Source of the DNA: an uncultured Eubacteriales bacterium
GTDB lineage: Bacteria > Bacillota > Clostridia > Christensenellales > Aristaeellaceae
Length of the DNA stretch: 56,008 nucleotides
Direction: 5' to 3'
Assembly (NCBI GenBank): GCA_902765305.1
Contig: CACWZI010000005.1
Coordinates: forward strand, 1-56,008
The position numbers were made by a program, and so were the translations under genes. The notes beneath the pieces were generated by a model. It saw only the letters and a program-made list of their open reading frames with translations. It was not told where the DNA came from and searched no databases. Position 1 is the stretch's first letter; each line of letters begins with the position of its first letter. Shown piece after piece: positions 25,164-33,629 of the stretch.

Positions 25164-26666
25164 TCACTGCCGCTGGACGACGATCCCCGGGTTGGGCAGC
25201 AGCACGCTCCTGAGGTAGATGCCGCCGGCCATGGTCTCGGCGGCACAGCCCTCAACATAGAAGCGCACGCCCCGTATGCCGTCCAGCTGGCACAGCGTAT
25301 TGACCATCGCGTAGATCAGGCTGCGCTCCTCCCGGGCGTTCAGCACCTGGCAGCAGCGGTAAAAGGTGCCGGACAGGTTGACCCTGGCCACGCCGCCGGA
25401 GGTCTGCACGCCCAGTATGTCCACGGGCTGTATGCCTTCGGGAACGGGAAAGCCAGGCTGATTGTCCCCACCGGCGGACCTGATCATTTCCGCCAGCAGA
25501 CTGCGGGGCGACAGCGCGCTGCGCATCGAAACGGCGCGCTGCGTCGGCTGGAGCATGCCCTCACTGTTGACCAGATAGAGATTGACGGTGCTGCCCACGC
25601 AGCCGGCGAAATCCCGGCGGTGGATTCGGCCCTCAGGGAATTTCATGACGGTATCGCCCCGTTCGCAGATGGTGATCGGTTCGCTGTCGACCATCACGCG
25701 CACGGCGTCCAGGTCGGGCAGGAACGAGCACATCGTCATGGCGATGGAGCCGGCCAGTTTCCAGGCCGGCAGGCCGGAGAGGGCCATGTAGGGCACCAGG
25801 GTCGAGGCGAAGTTCATATCCAGCACGCGCTCGCCGTTGGAAAGGGTCTGTATGGACGGATCGCCATCCAACAGCTCCACGCCCTCGGGGATCGGGGCGG
25901 TGGCACAGGTCTCCTCTTGGGGGCCGCTTTTCAGCGCGTCGAACAGCGCTGAAACAAAGCCCTCCGGGCCAACGGAGATGCTGCGCAGCTCCGGAATCAG
26001 CCAGTCGCCCGTGGCGGAGGGAAAGTACAGCAGGGCCGAGCGGGCGATGGGCTCCGTCAGTTCCGCCTGGGACAGCCGGTCCCGCTCAGCCTGGAGCTGG
26101 GCATAGGCCGCCGCTACGCTGGTGACCGGCTCGGTTTGGATGCCCAGTGGAAGCTGGCAGTGGCCCTCGCTGAGGCCGCCGATCAGCACATTGACGCCAC
26201 TGACGCCGTCGATGCCCAGCAGGGTGTTGCCGATGGAGGTCTGCAACGCCAGCAGCTCCTGCGGGCTTTGGACGTTCCGGGCGTCTATGGACAGATTGAC
26301 GGTGGCGGTGCCGCAGGCATATTCACAGGCCAGCAGCCGCGTGTCGGCCATGGAGAGCATATTGCGTTCCGCACCGCTGTCCAGAAGGGTTGTCACCGCA
26401 GCCTGTGGCAGGCTTTCACCGGCATTCCTTGAGATCATACGGGTGACCGCTGAAAAGCCCGTGCCGTCCTGGGCGGCGAAATACAGCGTCACCTCGGTGG
26501 ACGCGGCGGACAGCTTTTCACCCAGTATCATGTTTTCAGGCTCGTCGGTGGGCTCAGGAAGGCGCATCTCCGTCACGGCCTCCGGTTCCCTGTTCGTCAG
26601 GGCACATCCGCCCAGCAGCGCGGCGACGAGGGCACAGACGATGCCCGTCAAGATAGTCCTGCGCAT
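25164..26666 (-). CDS. GerMN domain lipoprotein
   Basis: A 500-residue exported protein with a lipoprotein signal peptide (LVAALLGGCALT, lipobox Cys near residue 21). Two copies of the GerMN (sporulation/spore germination) domain follow, recognisable by strand-turn repeats such as VTLYFAAQDGTGF, ATVNLSIDARNVQSPQELLALQTSIGNTLLGIDGVS and the second-copy ARVNLSGTFYRC...INTLCQL-like pattern near the end. It is the third gene of a minus operon behind a response regulator and histidine kinase, 3 nt after the kinase stop. AGGAGG lies within the kinase's last codons. The arrangement recalls operons in which a membrane-associated accessory protein tunes its kinase, but that role is inference. Confidence 0.78.
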   Translation of the reverse strand: MRRTILTGIVCALVAALLGGCALTNREPEAVTEMRLPEPTDEPENMILGEKLSAASTEVTLYFAAQDGTGFSAVTRMISRNAGESLPQAAVTTLLDSGAERNMLSMADTRLLACEYACGTATVNLSIDARNVQSPQELLALQTSIGNTLLGIDGVSGVNVLIGGLSEGHCQLPLGIQTEPVTSVAAAYAQLQAERDRLSQAELTEPIARSALLYFPSATGDWLIPELRSISVGPEGFVSALFDALKSGPQEETCATAPIPEGVELLDGDPSIQTLSNGERVLDMNFASTLVPYMALSGLPAWKLAGSIAMTMCSFLPDLDAVRVMVDSEPITICERGDTVMKFPEGRIHRRDFAGCVGSTVNLYLVNSEGMLQPTQRAVSMRSALSPRSLLAEMIRSAGGDNQPGFPVPEGIQPVDILGVQTSGGVARVNLSGTFYRCCQVLNAREERSLIYAMVNTLCQLDGIRGVRFYVEGCAAETMAGGIYLRSVLLPNPGIVVQRQ

Positions 26667-26669
26667 CGT

Positions 26670-28220
26670 TCATCCCTCCTGCTTTTTCGCGGCCAGCGGC
26701 AGCTCGATGACGAACGTGGTGCCCTTGCCCACGGTGCTCTCGGCGTTGATGGTGCCGCCGTGGAGCAGTACGAACTGCTTCACGATGGACAGGCCCAGGC
26801 CGGTGCCGCCCGTCTCTCGGGAGCGCGCCTTGTCCACGCGGTAGAATCGGTCGAAGATGTGGGGCAGGTCCTCCGCGGGGATGCCCACGCCGGTGTCGCT
26901 GACGCGGATGACGGCCTTCTTCCCGGACCGAACCAGCGTGCAGTGCACCTCGCCGCCCCGGGGCGTATACTTGATGGCATTGTCGATGATGTTGTATACC
27001 ACCTGCTGCAGCTTCAGCGCGTCGCCGTTGACCTCCAGCGTTTCCTTGCAGGCGCAGTCCAGCTCGATGCCGTTTTCACGGGCGAGAGGCGCCAGGCGCT
27101 TCACCTGCTCCTGGAGCAGCGCGCCGATGTCCAGGTCTTCCATGTTCATCTTGATGCCGCTGTCGATGTTCACCAGCGTCAACAGGTCGCTGACGATGCG
27201 GTTCAGGCGGTCGATCTCCTTGTTGACGTCGGTCATGAACTCCTTGGCCATGCCGGGATCCATCGGATCCTGGTACAGCAGGGTCTCGATCAGTATCTTC
27301 ATGGTGCTCAGCGGGGTCTTCAGCTCGTGGGAGGCATTTGACACGAACTGGCTCCTGGATTTGTCCAGCTGTTCCAGCCGCTCGGACATCGAGTTGAAGG
27401 CCTTGGCCAGGTTTGCGAATTCGTTCCTGCCCCGCACGTTGACCCGGGCGGACAGGTCGCCCTGGCCCATGCGGGCGATGCCCTGGTTCAGCTCGCCGAT
27501 GGGCCGGGTGATGGTGCGCAGAACCAGCGCGTTCACGACCAGCACCGCCACAGCCACGATGGCCATCCAGGCCAGTATCTTCAGCTGGATATCCCTCAGG
27601 CTCTCATAGATCTCCTGGACCTGGGAGATGTACACCAGCACCCCCAACAGGTTGCCCGAGGCGTTGCGGATGCCCCGGGCGTAAAGGCCGGTCATGGCCT
27701 TGACGCCGGAGAAGGCGTTCATCGCGGCCCGCAGCCAGTAGGCGTTGGTGCCGCCCACGTCGTAAAAGCCGTAATCGCCGTCGGCGCCGCCCAACACATT
27801 GCTGATCTCGGAGGTGATGAAGCGCTGGCCGTTCAGCTGGGAATGGGTGTCCACCTGCACGGTGCAAAGCCGGTCCAGCACCAACACCCGACTCTGCTCG
27901 GAACGGGCGGTCTGCAGGGCGGTATCGTACATGCCCCGCACGTCCGAAGACGACAAAAGACCGCCGAAGGCCTCCGAGAGGCTTTCCGCGATGCGCTGGT
28001 CGTCCCGCGTGCGCTGGTTAAACAGATATTCGCCTACCAGCTGGATCAGCGAAAACCCGATGACGCAGAACGCCACGACGATGATCAGCAGATAGGCGAT
28101 GGTGATCTTCCAGCGTATGGAATGTATGAAGGCTTTAATCCTTGTCAGTGAAATAATAGCCAACTCCCCACTTGGTGAAGATATACTCTGGCTGGCTGGG
28201 TACCTTTTCGATCTTTTCAC
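26670..28220 (-). CDS. Sensor histidine kinase with extracellular domain and HAMP
   Basis: Up to 516 residues. It has transmembrane helix 1 (IAYLLIIVVAFCVIGFSLIQL), an extracytoplasmic region of about 130 residues, transmembrane helix 2 (ILAWMAIVAVAVLVVNALVL) and HAMP. HisKA follows with the phospho-accepting His in NASHELKTPLSTMKIL. The HATPase domain has NIIDNAIKYTPRGG (N box), DTGVGIPAEDLPHIFDRFYRVDK (G1/F boxes) and GTGLGLSIVKQF (G2). The start is uncertain: GTG 28220 gives an 86-nt overlap with the regulator gene without a binding site, and TTG 28163 is adjacent to GGGGAG. It pairs with the upstream OmpR regulator. The WalK/PhoR class is likely; the ligand is unknown. Confidence 0.88.
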   Translation of the reverse strand: MKRSKRYPASQSISSPSGELAIISLTRIKAFIHSIRWKITIAYLLIIVVAFCVIGFSLIQLVGEYLFNQRTRDDQRIAESLSEAFGGLLSSSDVRGMYDTALQTARSEQSRVLVLDRLCTVQVDTHSQLNGQRFITSEISNVLGGADGDYGFYDVGGTNAYWLRAAMNAFSGVKAMTGLYARGIRNASGNLLGVLVYISQVQEIYESLRDIQLKILAWMAIVAVAVLVVNALVLRTITRPIGELNQGIARMGQGDLSARVNVRGRNEFANLAKAFNSMSERLEQLDKSRSQFVSNASHELKTPLSTMKILIETLLYQDPMDPGMAKEFMTDVNKEIDRLNRIVSDLLTLVNIDSGIKMNMEDLDIGALLQEQVKRLAPLARENGIELDCACKETLEVNGDALKLQQVVYNIIDNAIKYTPRGGEVHCTLVRSGKKAVIRVSDTGVGIPAEDLPHIFDRFYRVDKARSRETGGTGLGLSIVKQFVLLHGGTINAESTVGKGTTFVIELPLAAKKQEG

Positions 28221-28827
28221 GCAGGCGGCGGATGTGCACGTCCACGGTGCGCAGATCGCCCAGGTAATCGTATTTCCAGATCGTCTCCAGCAGGTTTTCC
28301 CGGGAGAAGACCTTGCCGCGGTTGGTGACGAACAGGTGCAGCAGGTCGAACTCCTTCGCCGTCAGGTTGACTTCGCGCCCGGAGACGGTGACGGAGCGGT
28401 TGTTCACATTCAGCTGCATGTCCCGTACGGTGATGATGCGCTGGCCGTTTTCCCGCTGCATCATCGTGGTGCGGCGAAAGATGGTGCGTATGCGGGCCTT
28501 GACCTCGAGAATGTTGAAGGGCTTGGTCATGTAGTCGTCTGCGCCGTATTCCAGCCCCAGGATCTTGTCCATGTCGTCGCCCTTGGCGGTGAGCATGATG
28601 ATGGACACGTTGCTGCGCTCGCGGATGCGCTGGCAGACCTCGATGCCGTCGATCTTGGGCAGCATGACGTCCAGGAGGACCAGGTCGTAGTGTCCGGCAA
28701 AGAACTTGTTTAGCGCCTCTTCGCCATCTGCGGCAGAATCCGTCTCATAGCTGTCCTGCTCGAGAGAATATTTCAATCCTTTTACAATCAGGGGCTCGTC
28801 ATCGACGATCAAAATCCGCTTGGGCAT
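28135..28827 (-). CDS. OmpR/PhoB-family response regulator
   Basis: A 230-residue protein. The receiver domain has the acidic pair in LIVDDEPLIV, the phosphorylation Asp in LVLLDVMLPKIDG, the Thr in IIMLTAKGDDMD and the Lys in YMTKPFN. The C-terminal winged helix has VNLTAKEFDLLHLFVTNRGKVFSRENLL and the recognition helix DLRTVDVHIRRLREKI. It is the partner of the kinase that follows. Start 28827 has AAAGGAGG upstream. It is transcribed from the minus promoter at 28903-28931. Confidence 0.93.
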   Translation of the reverse strand: MPKRILIVDDEPLIVKGLKYSLEQDSYETDSAADGEEALNKFFAGHYDLVLLDVMLPKIDGIEVCQRIRERSNVSIIMLTAKGDDMDKILGLEYGADDYMTKPFNILEVKARIRTIFRRTTMMQRENGQRIITVRDMQLNVNNRSVTVSGREVNLTAKEFDLLHLFVTNRGKVFSRENLLETIWKYDYLGDLRTVDVHIRRLREKIEKVPSQPEYIFTKWGVGYYFTDKD

Positions 28828-28902
28828 GGTATATCCTCCTTTGAAGCCACTGTGACGCTGAAATCGCATCCTATGACATCACATATTCATCAATTTGTTA
28901 TT

Positions 28903-28931
28903 ATTATAAACGATTCCTGTCATTATTTCAA
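28903..28931 (-). promoter_or_regulatory. Sigma-A promoter for the regulator-kinase-GerMN operon
   Basis: On the minus strand, TTGAAA (28931-28926), 17 nt, then TATAAT (28908-28903), about 75 nt before the regulator start. Confidence 0.72.
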
Positions 28932-28994
28932 GCTGTTTTTTTTAAATGTTAGATTTTTCATGGGGCACTGTACAAAAGCCCCCGTTGGTGATAA

Positions 28995-29000
28995 TATAAT
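28995..29000 (+). promoter_or_regulatory. Candidate -10 box for the first D,D-carboxypeptidase gene
   Basis: A perfect TATAAT lies 74 nt upstream of the start codon at 29074. No matching -35 is seen at 16-18 nt; TGTACA lies 20 nt upstream. The promoter may need help or be a weak one. Confidence 0.4.
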
Positions 29001-29073
29001 AAAATCGATTATTGTGTCCTTAAGTTTTCCCGCGGACGGCAATCTGCCCCTGCGGTTTGAGGAGTATTGCCAG

Positions 29074-30606
29074 ATGCGGTTTGCCAAGCGTTTCCTGGCC
29101 GTGGCGCTGGCGGTGTGGCTATGCTGTGCCGTCGTGGCTGTCGGCAGGGCGGAATACGACATGAACCAGCCCCAGAACCTGGACCCGTCTCACCTGTACG
29201 CCGAATCGGCGCTGCTGGTGGACGAGGATACGGGCGAGGTGCTGTTTTCCAAGGATTCAAGGGTGCGCATGTATCCGGCCAGCACCACGAAGATCATGAC
29301 GCTGCTGCTGGGCCTGGAGAGCGGGATTGCTCTGGAGGATGCGGTCACCATTCCCGCCGAGGCCGGCGACGTGCCCGAGGGCAGCTCGGTGGTGCCGGTA
29401 AAGCCGGGGGATGTGACGTCCTTTGAAGACCTGCTTTACGGCTTCATGCTTTCCTCCGGCAACGACGGCGCCAACGCCGTGGCTGTGCTGGTGGACGGCA
29501 GCATCGAGGCGTTTGTGGAGCGCATGAACCGGCGCGCCGCTGAGATCGGCTGCGAAGGCACCCACTACGTCAACGCCCACGGCTACCACGATTCCGAGCA
29601 CTACACCACCGCCCAGGACCTTGCGCTGATCGCGCTGGAAGCGATGAAAAACCCGGATTTCAGGAAGATCGTCGCCGCGCCAAAGTGGACGATGACCCTC
29701 CAACGGGACGGCAAGACGGTTCAGCAGGAGATCGTGTCCAGAAATACTCTGCTCCAAAGCGGCGAAAAGTATTACTATCCCGACTGCACCGGCATCAAGA
29801 CCGGGCACCACAACAAGGCAGGCTGGTGCTTCGTGGGGTCGGCCCAGCGCGACGGCATGCGGGTGATCTGCGTGGTGCTGAAGTGCGAAGCGGAGATGTC
29901 CAAGTGGTACGACGCCGCGCGGCTGTTCGAATACGGCTTTACCCGCTACGAACGGGTGACGGCGAAGACGCTGATCGAAAGGGCCTGGGCCGGCCGGTTC
30001 CGCCGGATCCAGGTGGAGAACGCGGACCCGGACGACGGCGGCAGCCTCGAACTGAACCTGACGGTCGGGGAAGGCGCAGGGGCGACCGTGCCCGTGATCG
30101 CCGGCAGCGAGGCTTCGCTGGACGCCGCCGTGGATCGCCTGGTTTCCGTGGCGTGGACGCGGGATTTCGTCGCCCCCATCGAAGCGGGCGACGTGATGGG
30201 GACCGTGACCTGCGCGGTGGACGGAACACCCGTGCAGGCGACGCTGACGGCGTCCCGTTCCGTCGCCGTGAAGCCGGAGCCGACACCCACGCCCACGAGC
30301 GCGCCGGAGCCGACTGAGTCAATCCAGAGCGGCGAATCCGCCGAGGCGCCGTCCCGGCCCGTGGGTCATAAGGGCTCGGGGCTGGTCATAATGGTGATAC
30401 TGGCGCTGGTGCTGGCCATCTCTGCCATCGCCGTTGTGGCCGCGCTGAAGCGGGCCGAGCGGCGCAGGGCGCGGTCGCGCAGGAGGCGCCCGGTTTACCG
30501 GCGCGGCCAGACCCAGGGCAGGCAGGGAAACAGGCCCCAAGGCAGGAGCCTGGGCGGAAGCCGGGGCAGGCCCCCATCCTCCGGGCGGCGCGGCGGCGAG
30601 TGGTGA
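29074..30606 (+). CDS. D-alanyl-D-alanine carboxypeptidase, S11 family (first of two)
   Basis: A 510-residue exported penicillin-binding protein that trims the terminal D-Ala of peptidoglycan stem peptides. A signal peptide (FLAVALAVWLCCAVVAVGRA) is followed by the three catalytic motifs: SxxK in YPASTTKIMTLL, SxN in LSSGNDGAN and KTG in CTGIKTGHHNKAG. After the C-terminal PBP5-like domain come a Pro-Thr-rich linker, one transmembrane helix (GLVIMVILALVLAISAIAVV) and a very basic Arg/Gly-rich cytoplasmic tail of about 60 residues, which is unusual. GAGGAG precedes ATG 29074; the longer frame upstream is AT-rich promoter DNA. It is a tandem paralogue of the next gene. Confidence 0.9.
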   Translation: MRFAKRFLAVALAVWLCCAVVAVGRAEYDMNQPQNLDPSHLYAESALLVDEDTGEVLFSKDSRVRMYPASTTKIMTLLLGLESGIALEDAVTIPAEAGDVPEGSSVVPVKPGDVTSFEDLLYGFMLSSGNDGANAVAVLVDGSIEAFVERMNRRAAEIGCEGTHYVNAHGYHDSEHYTTAQDLALIALEAMKNPDFRKIVAAPKWTMTLQRDGKTVQQEIVSRNTLLQSGEKYYYPDCTGIKTGHHNKAGWCFVGSAQRDGMRVICVVLKCEAEMSKWYDAARLFEYGFTRYERVTAKTLIERAWAGRFRRIQVENADPDDGGSLELNLTVGEGAGATVPVIAGSEASLDAAVDRLVSVAWTRDFVAPIEAGDVMGTVTCAVDGTPVQATLTASRSVAVKPEPTPTPTSAPEPTESIQSGESAEAPSRPVGHKGSGLVIMVILALVLAISAIAVVAALKRAERRRARSRRRRPVYRRGQTQGRQGNRPQGRSLGGSRGRPPSSGRRGGEW

Positions 30607-30698
30607 TTGTCGCCGCTGTACAAGGCTTCCCGACGGTGTAATAATCCATTCAAACGTGTTTATATGCGGTTGGAATTTAAAATATGAGAGGTATATCC

Positions 30699-32162
30699 AT
30701 GCAACGACACCTCAGGTGGATCGCGACCGTGCTGGCTGTGGCCATCGCGCTCTTGTGCGGTGGTGCGCTGGCGGAATCGCCCGCCGATTACAATAGAAAC
30801 GTACCCCAGATGCTGAAGGAGGGACACCTGTACGCCCAATCGGCGATACTGGTGGACGCCACCAGCGGCGACGTGTTGTTTTCAAAGAACGCCCGTGCGC
30901 GGATGTATCCCGCGTCCACCACGAAGGTGATGACGCTGCTGCTGGCCCTGGAGAGCGGCATCGCCATGGACACTCCCATCGTCATTCCCCAGGCCGCGGC
31001 CCAGATTCCCGCGGACAGCTCGCTGATCCCGGTATTTCCCGGCGACATGATGACGTTCCGCGACCTGCTGTATGGCTTCATGCTCACCTCGGGCAACGAC
31101 GGCGCGAACGCCATCGCGGTGCTGGTGAGCGGCAATGTGGACGCCTTTGTGGAGCGCATGAACCGGCGGGCCAGGGAACTGGGCTGCGAGGACACCCACT
31201 TCGCCAACCCCCACGGCTACCACGATCCCCAGCACTATTCCACCGCCCTCGACCTGGCCCGCATCGCCAGCGAGGGGGTCAAGCTGGACGCCTTCAGGCG
31301 GATCACCGCCGCGCCCAGCTACGTCATGAACATTACGCGCGGCAACAACGCCATGGAGCAGCGGGTGACCAACACCAATTCGCTGCTCAAGAAGGACAAC
31401 GCCTATTACTACGCCGACTGCATCGGCGTCAAGACGGGCTATCACAGCCAGGCGGGCCAGTGCTTCGTAGGCGCGGCGGAGCGCGACGGCGTGCGGCTGG
31501 TCACGGTCGACCTGAACAGCGTGGGCAACTCTGATAAGTGGGTGGACACCATCAGGATGTTCAATTACGGCTTCACCCGCTTTACCGGCTATACGCTGGA
31601 GCAGATGTTCAACTTCGCCGGCAGCAGGATCGCCACCCTGAGGGTCTCCAACGCCATCGCCAGCGACCCCTATGACGGCACGCTGAACCTGAAGATCGCC
31701 CAGATCAGCGACCCGGAATACGTGCGCATGGTGGAAAACGACAACGAGGCGGCTATGGACGCGGCCATCACCGACTTTGTCACCCGCTGTGAGCTGACCA
31801 TCACCTCCGACATGGTCGCGCCCATCTCCAAGGGCGAGATCATCGGCAGGCTGAAGTACCTGGACCAGTCCGGCAAGGAGGTCACGGCGCTGCTGGTGGC
31901 CGACCGCACCATCGAGGCCCAGCCGCCCAGGATCGAGCTGACCGACATCTTCCCGGTGCTGACCTACTTCGAGAATCCGCTGGTGGTGCTGCTGGCGGCG
32001 GTGCTGATCCTGCTGATCATCCTGCTGGTCATCGCGGGCATCGTCCGCGCTGCCCGCAAGGATCGCCAGCGCAAGAAGATCTACGAGGCCAAGCGCCTGG
32101 AATACATGCGCCGCATGAGCGCCCAGCGCCGGCGGGACGCCCGGAAGCGGCGCAGGAGGTAG
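30699..32162 (+). CDS. D-alanyl-D-alanine carboxypeptidase, S11 family (second of two)
   Basis: A 487-residue paralogue of the preceding gene, starting 92 nt after it. Signal peptide (IATVLAVAIALLCGGALA), SxxK in YPASTTKVMTLL, SxN in TSGNDGAN and KTG in GVKTGYHSQAGQC are all present, so it should be active. The C-terminal region repeats the layout of its neighbour: PBP5-like domain, one transmembrane helix (NPLVVLLAAVLILLIILLVIAGIV) and a basic Arg-rich tail. Start 30699 has GAGAGG upstream; an ATG at 30684 in frame is less well placed. The pair arose by tandem duplication and has diverged well, so the two may act at different growth or spore stages. Confidence 0.9.
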   Translation: MQRHLRWIATVLAVAIALLCGGALAESPADYNRNVPQMLKEGHLYAQSAILVDATSGDVLFSKNARARMYPASTTKVMTLLLALESGIAMDTPIVIPQAAAQIPADSSLIPVFPGDMMTFRDLLYGFMLTSGNDGANAIAVLVSGNVDAFVERMNRRARELGCEDTHFANPHGYHDPQHYSTALDLARIASEGVKLDAFRRITAAPSYVMNITRGNNAMEQRVTNTNSLLKKDNAYYYADCIGVKTGYHSQAGQCFVGAAERDGVRLVTVDLNSVGNSDKWVDTIRMFNYGFTRFTGYTLEQMFNFAGSRIATLRVSNAIASDPYDGTLNLKIAQISDPEYVRMVENDNEAAMDAAITDFVTRCELTITSDMVAPISKGEIIGRLKYLDQSGKEVTALLVADRTIEAQPPRIELTDIFPVLTYFENPLVVLLAAVLILLIILLVIAGIVRAARKDRQRKKIYEAKRLEYMRRMSAQRRRDARKRRRR

Positions 32163-32191
32163 CAAGCTTTTTTCCTGAAAATGTATAATTG

Positions 32192-32226
32192 CCCCCTCAC
32201 GTTCGATAATAGGGAATGTGAGGGGG
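32192..32226 (+). terminator. Terminator hairpin that also covers the next gene's Shine-Dalgarno
   Basis: CCCCCTCACGTTC (32192-32204) pairs with GAATGTGAGGGGG (32214-32226) through 13 bp with one G-T pair, followed by TTTTATC. The right arm includes AGGGGG, the binding site 7 nt before ATG 32234. It can end the carboxypeptidase transcript and hide the M23 gene's start. Confidence 0.65.
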
Positions 32227-32233
32227 TTTTATC

Positions 32234-32920
32234 ATGGAAAGTATAAAAAAGCGACTGACGGGCATTGGAGGCTGGCTTGCAGGACAGTGGAAACGGCTGG
32301 CTGCCGGTATAGGGAGCATGCTGCACAGCCGGGAAATACGGATTCGCGTGGGGTATTACATGGGCCTGGCCCTGCTGCTGGGGCTACTGGGGCTGGGCTC
32401 CCACGCCTGGCGGATGCGGGGGCAGTCCCAGGGAGAAGTATCACCGCCGCCCCGGGCGGCGATGGCGGTGGGCATTCCGACGCTGACGCCCATCCCGACA
32501 GCAACGCCGGAGCCGGTTCTCTGGACCTGGCCGCTGGAGGGGGAGATCCTGGCGGAATACGCGCCGGACACAACGGTGTGGTCGGAGACGCTGGGCCAGT
32601 GGCAGACCCATCCCGCGCTGGATATCGCAGGATCCCCGGGAGAGGCGGTCTACGCCTGCCGGGACGGCGTGGTGTCGGAGGCGTGGAGCGACCGGCTGTG
32701 GGGGAACGTGGTCGTCATCGAACACGACGACGGCTATCGCTCCACCTATGCGGGGCTGAATACCCTGAACATGGTGTCTGAGGGCGACGCTGTCAGCATG
32801 GGCCAGGTGATCGGATCGGTGGGCCAGTCCGCGGCCTGCGAGGCGGAACGGGGCTGGCATTTGCACTTTGAGCTGACAAGGGAAGGGGAGCCGGTGGATT
32901 TCAATACATTGGTTCCATGA
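32234..32920 (+). CDS. M23 (LytM) metallopeptidase domain protein, SpoIIQ-like
   Basis: A 228-residue protein with a short cytoplasmic N-terminus, one transmembrane helix (GYYMGLALLLGLLGLGSHAW, about residues 40-59), a Pro/Thr-rich linker and a C-terminal LytM domain. Zinc ligands are present: His-x3-Asp in THPALDIAGSPGE and His-x-His in GWHLHFEL. GNVVVIEHDDGYRSTYAGL is the conserved strand pair. The single-pass layout and the domain resemble the SpoIIQ engulfment protein, and clostridial SpoIIQ keeps its zinc site, as here. It could also be a general cell-wall endopeptidase. It follows the two D,D-carboxypeptidase genes, consistent with wall remodelling. Confidence 0.8.
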   Translation: MESIKKRLTGIGGWLAGQWKRLAAGIGSMLHSREIRIRVGYYMGLALLLGLLGLGSHAWRMRGQSQGEVSPPPRAAMAVGIPTLTPIPTATPEPVLWTWPLEGEILAEYAPDTTVWSETLGQWQTHPALDIAGSPGEAVYACRDGVVSEAWSDRLWGNVVVIEHDDGYRSTYAGLNTLNMVSEGDAVSMGQVIGSVGQSAACEAERGWHLHFELTREGEPVDFNTLVP

Positions 32921-32953
32921 GCGCTTGCAAGCGCGGCGGATTTGCGGTATAAT
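32921..32953 (+). promoter_or_regulatory. Promoter whose -35 box is the centre of a palindrome
   Basis: TTGCAA (32925-32930), 17 nt, TATAAT (32948-32953), 33 nt before the start codon of the 99-residue protein gene. The -35 is the middle of the perfect palindrome GCGCTTGCAAGCGC (32921-32934), placed directly after the M23 stop codon. Confidence 0.6.
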
Positions 32954-32985
32954 GGCCCCATCATCGAAGAGATGGGGGGATACCC

Positions 32986-33285
32986 ATGCCGAGACTGTGG
33001 GCCAGGATCATCAAGAAGCACCGCATTGAAAAGCAGGCCACCGCCCAGTGCGCCTGGGGTGAGGTGGAGGAGGCGCTGACGGAGCTGTGCCGCGAATTCG
33101 ACATCCCGCGTCCGCTGTGGCTGAATAAGCACTACCGGGAGTTCGAGGATTTCCGCCGCACCCAGTTCCTGCCGGAGCACTTCATGGAGGAGGTGCCCTT
33201 CCAGCGCCTGGAGATCGAATTCCTGGAGGACGACGAGAAATCCCGAAAGAGCCTCGACCCGAGGAACCAGTTCGACGGGTATTGA
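32986..33285 (+). CDS. Conserved-looking 99-residue protein of unknown function
   Basis: A 99-residue soluble, charged protein: MPRLWARIIKKHRIEKQ at the start, a helix EVEEALTELCREFDIPRPLW, then LNKHYREFEDFRRTQFLPEHF and a C-terminus rich in Asp, Glu and Arg. I do not recognise a named domain. It has its own promoter (32925-32953), a good GGGGGG-type binding site and coding-like composition, so it is a real gene. Its position between an M23 peptidase and the valine T-box offers no clear hint of function. Confidence 0.7.
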   Translation: MPRLWARIIKKHRIEKQATAQCAWGEVEEALTELCREFDIPRPLWLNKHYREFEDFRRTQFLPEHFMEEVPFQRLEIEFLEDDEKSRKSLDPRNQFDGY

Positions 33286-33325
33286 CGAATCAGCGTTAAA
33301 TAATCGGTTCCCAGTGCGCGACAAA

Positions 33326-33354
33326 TTGACTATTGCCGGAACTTATGCTATAAT
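33326..33354 (+). promoter_or_regulatory. Sigma-A promoter for the valine T-box transcript
   Basis: TTGACT at 33326-33331, 17 nt, TATAAT at 33349-33354. The leader would start near 33361. Confidence 0.78.
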
Positions 33355-33360
33355 CAACGC

Positions 33361-33606
33361 GCCGATGAGAAAGAGGAGTAGCTCCCGCATTTCCCAAGAG
33401 AGGGCGGTTCGCTGGCTGGAAGGCCGCCCGGAACCCTGGGGAGCGAAGGTCGCTTTTGAGGCGGTCGGGTGAACAGACGCGCAGACGCAGAGTAGCCCGG
33501 CGGGGCGCGCCCCTTAACGCGCAAAGAGGCCGGCGATTCTGTCGGTGAATAAAGGTGGTACCGCGGAGCATTCCGCCCTTTGTGGGCGATGCCCCGCGTT
33601 TCTTTT
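33361..33606 (+). ncRNA. T-box riboswitch, probably valine-specific
   Basis: A classic T-box leader. Stem I elements GAAAGAGGAGTA, AAGAGAGGGC and GGCTGGAAGGCC are visible. A likely specifier loop reads GCGAAGGTCGC with GTC (Val) at 33449-33451. The T-box sequence AAGGTGGTACCGCG is at 33552-33565. A terminator stem in which CGCGGAGCAT pairs with ATGCCCCGCG is followed by TTTCTTTT (33561-33606). Uncharged tRNA-Val would pair with the specifier and T-box bulge and allow read-through to valS. The codon choice is read by pattern and is less sure than the element. Confidence 0.93.
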
Positions 33607-33629
33607 GCCATGGGATGGGAGGAATTGCA

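Noticed and set aside
33318-33336. Resemblance of GCGCGACAAATTGACTATT to the dispersed palindrome arm
   Set aside because: The partner arm is missing and most of the match is the -35 box of the T-box promoter, so chance is the simpler explanation.
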